Assembly: GCA_041572755.1 (NCBI GenBank)
Contig: JBFFRY010000049.1
Coordinates: 1-10,005, forward strand
Reading direction: 5' to 3'
Source of the DNA: JBFELU01 sp041572755
GTDB lineage: Bacteria > Actinomycetota > Acidimicrobiia > Spongiisociales > UBA11373
Length of the DNA stretch: 10,005 nt
Shown here: positions 1 to 5,310 of the stretch, piece by piece
Position numbering within the stretch: position 1 is the stretch's first letter
How the letters are laid out: each line of letters begins with the position of its first letter
Translations under genes and position numbers: made by a program
The notes under the pieces: model-generated
What the model was told of the DNA's origin: nothing
What the model saw: the letters and a program-made list of their open reading frames with translations, nothing else
The model's database searches: none

Positions 1-1016
1 ATCGGCCGGTGCAGCACATACCCCGCCCGCTCCGGCGCCCGGCGCTCGGCCAGGTCCACCGCATCGGCCACGGCGTGCATCACCTCGTCGATCCCGACCC
101 CGGTCACCGCCGAGATCCGGTGTACCTCGCCACCGACCTCCAGGGCTGCGTCCTCGGCGCCGGGGAGGTCCACCTTGCTCACCGCCACGACGGTGGGCCG
201 CGCCGCCAGTTCGGGGCTGTGGCGGTGCAACTCGTCGAGGAGGATGCGGTGCTGCTCGCTCACGCCGAGCTCCTGCAGGGGGGATGGATCGAGGAGGATG
301 AGCAACGCCCGTGCCCGCTCGGCGTGGCGCAGGAACGCGTGCCCGAGACCCTTGCCCTCGGCGGCCCCCTCGATCAACCCCGGAATGTCGGCGATCACAA
401 ACTCCCGATCGGCGATCACCACGACCCCCAGATTCGGCTCCAGCGTCGTGAATGGATAGTCGGCGATCTTGGGCCGAGCCGCCGAGACCCGGGCTATGAG
501 CGTGCTCTTTCCGGCGTTGGGGAAGCCGATGATCGCCGCATCGGCGACGAGCTTGAGTTCCAGGGAGAACCAGGCCTCGTCCCCGTACTCCCCCTGCTCG
601 GCAAAGGACGGAGCAACGTGACGCCGGCTCACGAAGGCGGCGTTGCCCCTTCCGCCGCGACCGCCCTCCAGCAACGTGATCTGCTGTCCCTCGCCGGCGA
701 GGTCGGCGAGCACGGTGCCCGCTTCATCACGAATGACCGTGCCCACCGGAACCTGGAGCACCAGATCGGTGCCCCTGCGGCCATGGCGCAGGTCGCCGCT
801 GCCGTGGGTTCCCGATCCGGCGCGGCGGTGGGGCTTGCGTTTGAACTCGAGCAGGGTGGCGACCGAGCCGCTCGCCTCGGCGATCACGTCGCCGCCGGGG
901 CCTCCGTTGCCGCCTTCAGGCTTGCCGCGCGGCTTGCCGCGAATCCGCCGGAAGGAAGCCACACCGGCGCCGCCGTCCCCGGCGCGCACGTGGATCTTGG
1001 CTTCGTCGACGAACAC
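1..1016 (-). CDS. obg: Obg-family ribosome-assembly GTPase (partial, 3' end off window)
   Basis: Obg/CgtA is an essential GTPase that binds the 50S subunit and acts in late large-subunit assembly and stress signalling. I read 338 codons from a GTG at 1016-1014, which gives MFVDEAKIHVRAGDGGAG, the normal Obg start. The glycine-rich Obg fold covers about residues 1-158, with GDGGAG (14-18 region), GGNGGPGG (35-42) and GGRGGKGN (118-125). The G domain follows: G1 GFPNAGKS (164-171), switch I Thr near YPFTT (187-191), G3 DIPGL (210-214) and G5 SA (302-303). G4 reads SKVD (280-283) where NKxD is usual. The frame is still open at base 1, near YVLHRP, where the C-terminal OCT domain usually begins, so roughly 100 or more residues are missing. 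The start lies 15 nt after the rpmA stop in the same frame. There is no clear ribosome binding site, which suggests coupling to rpmA. The family call is secure. Confidence 0.97.
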   Translation of the reverse strand, partial: MFVDEAKIHVRAGDGGAGVASFRRIRGKPRGKPEGGNGGPGGDVIAEASGSVATLLEFKRKPHRRAGSGTHGSGDLRHGRRGTDLVLQVPVGTVIRDEAGTVLADLAGEGQQITLLEGGRGGRGNAAFVSRRHVAPSFAEQGEYGDEAWFSLELKLVADAAIIGFPNAGKSTLIARVSAARPKIADYPFTTLEPNLGVVVIADREFVIADIPGLIEGAAEGKGLGHAFLRHAERARALLILLDPSPLQELGVSEQHRILLDELHRHSPELAARPTVVAVSKVDLPGAEDAALEVGGEVHRISAVTGVGIDEVMHAVADAVDLAERRAPERAGYVLHRP

Positions 1017-1031
1017 GACCGCAACGGGTCG

Positions 1032-1286
1032 TCAGTGGTCGAGAAGAACGCTGACCTGGTGCCGGCCCCGACGCTTCCCGTAGGACACGGTGCCGGGAGC
1101 CGTGGCGAACAGCGTGTCGTCGCCGCCCCGGCTCACGTTCTCACCCGGATGGATGCGAGTGCCACGCTGACGCACGAGGATGGCGCCGGCCTGGACGCGC
1201 TGACCGTCGAATACCTTGGGGCCGAGCCGCTTGGCAGCCGAGTCCCGGCCGTTGCGGGTCGATCCGCCGCCCTTGGTCTTGGACAT
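1032..1286 (-). CDS. rpmA: 50S ribosomal protein L27
   Basis: Bacterial L27 sits beside the peptidyl-transferase centre of the large subunit, where its N-terminal tail reaches the tRNA acceptor ends. The 84-residue product has the usual family length. It shows the diagnostic SKTKGGGSTRNGRDS start, the VRQRGT block near residues 38-43 and SRGGDDTLFA near 52-61. The N-terminus begins directly at the mature form and has no Firmicutes-type cleavable leader. The ATG at 1286-1284 follows a perfect AAGGAGG (1295-1301) at 8-nt spacing. That ribosome binding site lies inside the last codons of rplU, whose stop ends 3 nt before the rpmA start, so the two genes are very tightly linked. Product and start are both secure. 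Confidence 0.98.
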   Translation of the reverse strand: MSKTKGGGSTRNGRDSAAKRLGPKVFDGQRVQAGAILVRQRGTRIHPGENVSRGGDDTLFATAPGTVSYGKRRGRHQVSVLLDH

Positions 1287-1289
1287 GGA

Positions 1290-1703
1290 TCAATCCTCCT
1301 TCGCTGTGGCCGACTTGGAGCTCGAGGCCTTCGCCGCCGGTTTCTTCTCTGCGGCGTCGGCCGCCTCGGCGTCCTCGGCCTTCTTGCGAGGGGCGCGTGG
1401 CGGCTGGATCTTGGTCACCTCGATCGTCGTGTACCGCTGGCGATGGCCCTGGCGGCGCCGGTACCCGGTCTTCGCCTTGTACTTGAAGATGTCGATCTTG
1501 TCGCCCGCCGACTCGCCGACCACCTTCGCCTTCACCTTGGCGGTCTTCAACTGTTCCCGCCCCGAATACACCTTGCCCTTGCCGTCGACCACCAGCAGGG
1601 GCGTGAACTCGACGTCGCCCTCGGCGCGCAGCCGCTCGACGTCGATGACGTCGCCTTCGCGCACCTTGGCCTGCTTGCCGCCCGAGCGGATGATCGCGTA
1701 CAT
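1290..1703 (-). CDS. rplU: 50S ribosomal protein L21 with charged C-terminal tail
   Basis: L21 is a large-subunit protein that binds 23S rRNA. Residues 1-99 carry the family pattern: MYAIIRSGGKQ at the start, LLVVDG near 36-41 and the basic signature KTGYRRRQGHRQRYT near 78-92. Two things are unusual. Position 12 is Ala, where most L21 proteins have Tyr (GGKQYKV). The protein is 137 residues against the usual 100-105, because a tail of about 38 residues (100-137) rich in Ala, Lys, Glu and Ser follows the core. The tail has no globular pattern and is probably disordered. The ATG at 1703-1701 has a modest AAGGA (1713-1717) at 9-nt spacing. rplU comes first in rplU-rpmA-obg, 51 nt after the end of the RNase E/G gene, and a candidate promoter lies in that gap. 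Confidence 0.97.
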   Translation of the reverse strand: MYAIIRSGGKQAKVREGDVIDVERLRAEGDVEFTPLLVVDGKGKVYSGREQLKTAKVKAKVVGESAGDKIDIFKYKAKTGYRRRQGHRQRYTTIEVTKIQPPRAPRKKAEDAEAADAAEKKPAAKASSSKSATAKED

Positions 1704-1735
1704 GTCAGGAGGTCCTTGCGGGGGAACGGGGCGTC

Positions 1736-1741
1736 ATCATA
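1736..1741 (-). promoter_or_regulatory. candidate -10 element for rplU-rpmA-obg
   Basis: The minus strand reads TATGAT here, one mismatch from the sigma-70 consensus and striking in such GC-rich DNA. It lies in the 51-nt gap between the rne/rng stop and the rplU start. Transcription would begin near 1729, giving a leader of about 25 nt. I see no good -35 hexamer at 16-18 nt, so the call rests on the -10 and its position. It would let ribosomal protein genes be expressed independently of rne. Confidence 0.4.
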
Positions 1742-1754
1742 GCCGCTGTCTCAC

Positions 1755-3284
1755 CTATGAGGCTTCGACCTCGGTCTCGGGCATGGCGCTGCCCGCCGTG
1801 GCGGCCTCCTCGTAGAGGACCACCCCCCGGCCTCCGCACTGCTCGCAGACATGCGAGAAGGTCTCGAGCAGGCCCTCGGACACGTTCTTGCGGGTCATCT
1901 CCACCAAGCCCAGATTGGAGACGTCGAACACCTGGGTGCGGGTCTTGTCTCTCGCCAGTTCCTCCCGGAGCCGGAGCAAGACCGCCTCCCGATTGCGGGT
2001 GACCTCCATGTCGATGAAGTCGATGACGATGATCCCGCCGATGTCGCGCAGCCGCAGCTGGCGGGCGATCTCGGCGGCGGCCTCGAGGTTGTTCTGAAGC
2101 ACGGTCTCCTCGAGATTCGAGTGCCCGACGAAGCGTCCGGTGTTCACGTCGATCACCGTGAGGGCCTCGGTCCGGTCGATCACGATGTGACCCCCGGAGG
2201 GGAGCCAGACCTTGCGGTCGAGGGCCTTTCGCAACTGGTCCTCGATGTGGTACCGCTCGAACAGCGGGATGTCGTCCCCGTCGTACATCTTCAACTTGGG
2301 CAGCAAGTCCGGATCGGTCGCCTTGAGGTACTCGACGACGCTCTCATAGATGGCCGGGTCGTCGACCACGAGCCTTCGGAAGTCCCGGGTGAAGTGCTCC
2401 CGGATGACCCTGATCGCCAAGGGCGGCTCGCCGTAGAGCTGGCGGGGTGCCCCGCCCTTGGGCATCTCGGTCTCGATCCCCTGCCACACCTCCATGAGGC
2501 GCTCGATGTCGGTCTTGATCTCATCGCGGGTCGCATCGACGGCGGCCGTCCGGACGATCAACCCGAACCCCTTCGGCTTGAGTCCCGAGACGATGTCTCG
2601 GAGTCTGTCCCGTTCCTCGTCGGGCAGCCGCCGGCTGATCCCCCCGATGTCGGACTGCGGCGCCAGCACCAGGTACCGGCCGGGGAGGCTCACCTGGTTG
2701 GTGAGCCGAGCACCCTTGTGGCCCATCGCATCCTTGACGACACCGACCAGCACCTCGTCGCCCACCTTGAGCGCCTTCTCGATCCGGGGTCGGCGTCCCC
2801 CGTTGTCGGATCCCCCGACCATGAGGTCGCCGGCGTAGAGGACACCGTTCTTGGCTTCGCCGAAGTCGACGAACGCGGCCTCCATCCCCGGCAGGACGTT
2901 GCGAACCTTGCCGAGGTAGATGTTGCCGACCAGCGATGTCCGTCCCTCCCGGGCGACGTAGTGCTCCACGAGCAGCGCGCCCTCCATGACCACGATCTGA
3001 GTCTGGTGGGGGGTCCTGCGGACCAGCATCTGCTTCCGCTCGGTCTCCGGAGGGAGGATGATCTCCTGACGCGGCCGGGGCCGGCCCCCGGTGGCGCGGC
3101 GCCGGTCGGAGCGGCTCGGTCGGGTCTTCTTGGCGGGTTCCGCGGCCGTCTTCTCGGGGGTCTCGAGGACCCTGCGAATCTCAACGGTGCTGCGGCCTAC
3201 CCGCCTTGTCTTCCTCTCTTCTGTGGCTTGGTTGCCGACGCCCCGGCGAACGACCTGAGCGCGGCGTTTTCTGAACAAACCCAT
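1755..3284 (-). CDS. rng: Ribonuclease E/G family endoribonuclease, short form with basic N-terminal extension
   Basis: This endonuclease cuts single-stranded AU-rich RNA and acts in rRNA maturation and mRNA decay. The 509 residues begin with about 85 residues of basic, low-complexity sequence. The S1-like RNA-binding domain follows at about 119-200 (GNIYLGKVRNVLPGMEAAFVDFG), and then the DNase I-like catalytic region. The two metal-binding Asp residues expected from E. coli RNase E (D303, D346) fall at D379 (VIDVNTG) and D422 (VIDFIDM), with identical 43-residue spacing. The Zn-link cysteines are C480 and C483 (CEQC). Only about 26 residues follow the Zn-link, so the long C-terminal degradosome scaffold of proteobacterial RNase E is absent. 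The ATG at 3284 has GGGAG 11 nt upstream. Neighbours rplU-rpmA-obg are classic. It could equally be annotated rne; the catalytic assignment is firm. Confidence 0.95.
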   Translation of the reverse strand: MGLFRKRRAQVVRRGVGNQATEERKTRRVGRSTVEIRRVLETPEKTAAEPAKKTRPSRSDRRRATGGRPRPRQEIILPPETERKQMLVRRTPHQTQIVVMEGALLVEHYVAREGRTSLVGNIYLGKVRNVLPGMEAAFVDFGEAKNGVLYAGDLMVGGSDNGGRRPRIEKALKVGDEVLVGVVKDAMGHKGARLTNQVSLPGRYLVLAPQSDIGGISRRLPDEERDRLRDIVSGLKPKGFGLIVRTAAVDATRDEIKTDIERLMEVWQGIETEMPKGGAPRQLYGEPPLAIRVIREHFTRDFRRLVVDDPAIYESVVEYLKATDPDLLPKLKMYDGDDIPLFERYHIEDQLRKALDRKVWLPSGGHIVIDRTEALTVIDVNTGRFVGHSNLEETVLQNNLEAAAEIARQLRLRDIGGIIVIDFIDMEVTRNREAVLLRLREELARDKTRTQVFDVSNLGLVEMTRKNVSEGLLETFSHVCEQCGGRGVVLYEEAATAGSAMPETEVEAS

Positions 3285-3300
3285 GGGTTGTGAAACTCCC

Positions 3301-3339
3301 GTTCGGCATCACGGAGATGCGCATCTGAAACCGTCGAAC
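3301..3339 (-). promoter_or_regulatory. nested inverted repeat in the RNase E/G leader
   Basis: Three sets of complementary arms are nested here: GTTCG/CGAAC (3301-3305 with 3335-3339), ACGG/CCGT (3311-3314 with 3331-3334), and a perfect 12-bp palindrome AGATGCGCATCT at 3315-3326. On the minus-strand RNA, the GCAUC of the palindrome could pair either with the GAUGC before it or with a second GAUGC a few bases after it. The element ends 16 nt before the rne/rng start codon. It could be a protein operator or an RNA structure. The structure is seen in the sequence; any role is inference. Confidence 0.45.
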
Positions 3340-3445
3340 GGAGGCGGCCGCCGGTGGCGGTGTGGGACGGGACGCGACGCGTCATCGGTGAAGCAGTCCG
3401 ATGGATCACATGTCCCGACAAAAATGCTCCGTTCGCAGAGGGACC

Positions 3446-3501
3446 GGCCGATGGGCGGCCCCGCCGGCGGCAGATTACCAGTGCCGGGTGCCTGTGCCCG
3501 G
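3446..3501 (-). terminator. possible hairpin-rich terminator region after tdk
   Basis: Just past the tdk stop, minus-strand RNA can form CCGGG/CCCGG with an 8-nt loop (3484-3501). This is followed by the palindrome CCGCCGGCGG (3461-3470) and a GGCCG/CGGCC stem with a 5-nt loop (3446-3460). A run of five U occurs only 22 nt later (3420-3424), so this is not a textbook intrinsic terminator. It may slow or partly end transcription between tdk and rne. The rest of the 3285-3512 gap holds no gene that I can support and no convincing promoter, apart from the inverted repeat near rne. Confidence 0.3.
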
Positions 3502-3512
3502 TATCCCGGCGG

Positions 3513-4103
3513 TCAGCCGCCCTCGATGCCCAACTGCTGCTGCTGGGCCTCGGTCGGATCGAAGCAGCGCCGGCAGCGAGCCTCGTAGGCGCCCTCGGCC
3601 CCGAGCACCACCAGTTCGTCGCTGCTGATGACCCGCTGGGTGAACATCCCCGAGCTCCCGCAGCGGTGGCACACCGCCAACGCCTTGGTGACGTATTCGG
3701 CCCGGGTCATCAGGGTCGGGATCGGTTCGAAGGGCCGGCCCAGATAGTCGAGGTCGAGCCCGGCGACGATCACTCGCTTGCCGGCTGCCGCCAGGGCTGC
3801 AACCACCTCGACGAGACCCTCATCGAAGAACTGGCCCTCGTCGATCCCCACCACCTGGGTCCGCTCGGCGACCCGTTGCAGCAGTTCGTCGCTGCTCGAC
3901 ACCGCCTCGGCGGCCACCGAGAGGCTGCTGTGCGAGACGACCTCGTCGCTGGAATAGCGGTCGTCGATCGCCGGCTTGAAGGTCTGGGTGGGCACCCGGG
4001 CGATGTGATAGCGGGTGATACGACGGATCAGCTCTTCGCTCTTTCCGGAGAACATGGGTCCGCAGATGACCTCGACCCATCCCCGATCGTCCCGCCGATC
4101 CAT
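3513..4103 (-). CDS. tdk: Thymidine kinase, TK1 (type II) family
   Basis: The enzyme phosphorylates thymidine to dTMP with ATP in the pyrimidine salvage pathway. From the ATG at 4103-4101 the product has 196 residues, a normal length. It shows the P-loop GPMFSGKS (residues 15-22), the Walker B/catalytic motif DEGQFF (88-93, probable base Glu-89), and four Zn-site cysteines as CHRC (145-148) and CRRC (177-180). A Tyr in YEARC just before the last pair matches the thymidine-binding lasso of the family. An in-frame TTG at 4112-4110 would add three residues. Neither start has a Shine-Dalgarno sequence, and the DNA upstream is C-rich. A TACCCT hexamer 8 nt before the ATG raises the option of a leaderless message. 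The gene sits 46 nt after rodA and 228 nt before the RNase E/G gene. Family assignment is firm; the start is less so. Confidence 0.95.
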   Translation of the reverse strand: MDRRDDRGWVEVICGPMFSGKSEELIRRITRYHIARVPTQTFKPAIDDRYSSDEVVSHSSLSVAAEAVSSSDELLQRVAERTQVVGIDEGQFFDEGLVEVVAALAAAGKRVIVAGLDLDYLGRPFEPIPTLMTRAEYVTKALAVCHRCGSSGMFTQRVISSDELVVLGAEGAYEARCRRCFDPTEAQQQQLGIEGG

Positions 4104-4111
4104 GGGGGGCA

Positions 4112-4117
4112 AGGGTA
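4112..4117 (-). promoter_or_regulatory. weak candidate -10 for a leaderless tdk transcript
   Basis: The minus strand reads TACCCT, fitting the TAnnnT pattern of actinobacterial -10 elements, 8 nt upstream of the tdk ATG. No -35 is evident. The main support is that tdk lacks any ribosome binding site, and leaderless messages are common in Actinobacteria. It overlaps the alternative TTG start by one base. Confidence 0.22.
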
Positions 4118-4149
4118 GTCGGGACGGCGATCGTTCCCCCGGCGGGCCC

Positions 4150-5310
4150 CTAGAGCAAGTGCCGCTCCCCGGGCACCAGGCTGCGACGGAACCAGATCGA
4201 CTGGCAGATCCCCAGCGACAACATGGTCGCTCCGTAGAACGAGCCTCCGAAGCTCATGAGCGGCAACGGCAGCCCGGTCACGGGGAGCAAACCGATCGCC
4301 ATGCCCACGTTCACGAACACGTGGAACCCGATCATGGCCGCCACGCCGGTGACCACCAGCGTGCCCCACCGGTCTCGGGCGTTGGCAGCGATCACCAGCA
4401 GCCTCCACACGATCAAGAAGAAGAGGCCGAGCACCACGATCGCGCCGAAGAAGCCGAGCTGCTCCCCCACGGCCGTGAAGATGAAATCGGTGGTCTGGGC
4501 GGGGACGAACGCCAGGTTGGTTTGCGAACCCTCACCCAGCCCGAGGCCGAAGAGCCCGCCGCTACCGATGGCGATCTGGCTCTGGTTCTGGTTGTAGTTC
4601 ACCGTCAGGGTCTGCTCCCCGGCGTTGAGGAAGCCGGCGATCCTGTTGAGCTGGTACTCCTCCAACACATCGAGTTGGAAGGCGGCGAGCAGGAGCACCA
4701 CCGAAGCCATTGCGATCACCAACAGCTGGCGGATCGTCGTGCCGGCCACGAACAGCATCACGACCAGTACGAAACCGAACACCAGCATCGTCCCGAGATC
4801 CGGCTGCAGGAAGATGAGCACCGAAGGCACGGCCACCAGCCCGATGGCCCGGGCGATCCTGACCCAGCGCATCTCGTTCTCCTGAGCGGAAGCCAGCAGG
4901 AGCGCCAGGCCCACGATCACCGCCGGCTTTGCGAACTCGGCCGGCTGGAGGTCCAGGATGCCGAAGGGGATCCAACGCTGGGCACCCTGGCGAACCGCCC
5001 CGAGCGGGCTCAGGACAGCCAGCAGCAGGAGGAGGGACGCCCCGTACACGTACGGGGAGAGAAGCCGCCAGGTCCGGTCGCTGGGGATCGAAGCGAGCGC
5101 AAAGACCACCAATCCCCCACCCACGAAGATGGCCTGGCGCACCAGCTCGCTGCTACGGGAGAGCCCTTCCGTCTCGAGGCGCGGGGCGGAAGCGGTGTAG
5201 ATCATGACGAGGCCGAAGAAGCTGAGGATGATCACCGCCACAACGAGCAGGAAGTCGGGCCTGCCCCGGGTCCGCGCATCACGGAGGTCGAGCCCGGCGA
5301 ATTCCCCCAT
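4150..5310 (-). CDS. rodA: RodA, SEDS-family peptidoglycan glycosyltransferase
   Basis: RodA polymerises lipid II into glycan strands at the inner membrane during lateral wall growth, in complex with the class B PBP2 encoded just upstream. The 386-residue protein has about ten hydrophobic segments, the first near residues 20-39. SEDS signatures are present: GAQRWIPFGILDLQPAEFAK (109-128), LQPDLGT (168-174), the NQSQIAIGSGG region (242-252), TDFIF with the key Asp at 275, GEQLGFFG (282-289), and the GLPLPLMSFGGS block near the end (346-357). The short basic C-terminus (FRRSLVPGERHLL) matches the family. The ATG at 5310-5308 shares one base with the mrdA stop (TAATG), which indicates translational coupling, and a GAGG lies about 10 nt upstream. 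FtsW is the close paralogue; the PBP2/MreCD neighbourhood favours RodA. Confidence 0.96.
   Translation of the reverse strand: MGEFAGLDLRDARTRGRPDFLLVVAVIILSFFGLVMIYTASAPRLETEGLSRSSELVRQAIFVGGGLVVFALASIPSDRTWRLLSPYVYGASLLLLLAVLSPLGAVRQGAQRWIPFGILDLQPAEFAKPAVIVGLALLLASAQENEMRWVRIARAIGLVAVPSVLIFLQPDLGTMLVFGFVLVVMLFVAGTTIRQLLVIAMASVVLLLAAFQLDVLEEYQLNRIAGFLNAGEQTLTVNYNQNQSQIAIGSGGLFGLGLGEGSQTNLAFVPAQTTDFIFTAVGEQLGFFGAIVVLGLFFLIVWRLLVIAANARDRWGTLVVTGVAAMIGFHVFVNVGMAIGLLPVTGLPLPLMSFGGSFYGATMLSLGICQSIWFRRSLVPGERHLL

Noticed and set aside
1707..1712. AGGAGG on the + strand, looking like a ribosome binding site for a + strand gene
   Set aside because: No start codon follows at a suitable distance and no credible + strand gene exists there.
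9..1742. Long open frame on the + strand opposite obg, rpmA and rplU
   Set aside because: It spans three well-supported minus-strand genes and their gaps, its translation has no recognisable motif, and it shows the Gly/Arg/Ala/His-rich composition expected from antisense frames in GC-rich DNA.
1851..3293. Long open frame on the + strand opposite the RNase E/G gene
   Set aside because: It mirrors a protein with intact catalytic residues, and the antisense product is Asp/His/Val-rich without any family pattern.
3197..3421. Small minus-strand frame of 74 codons overlapping the start of the RNase E/G gene
   Set aside because: No ribosome binding site or recognisable motif, and about a third of it overlaps the nuclease gene in another frame.
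3340..3424. TTGTCG after a T run as a -35 for rne
   Set aside because: No acceptable -10 hexamer occurs at 16-18 nt on the minus strand, so I cannot support a promoter.
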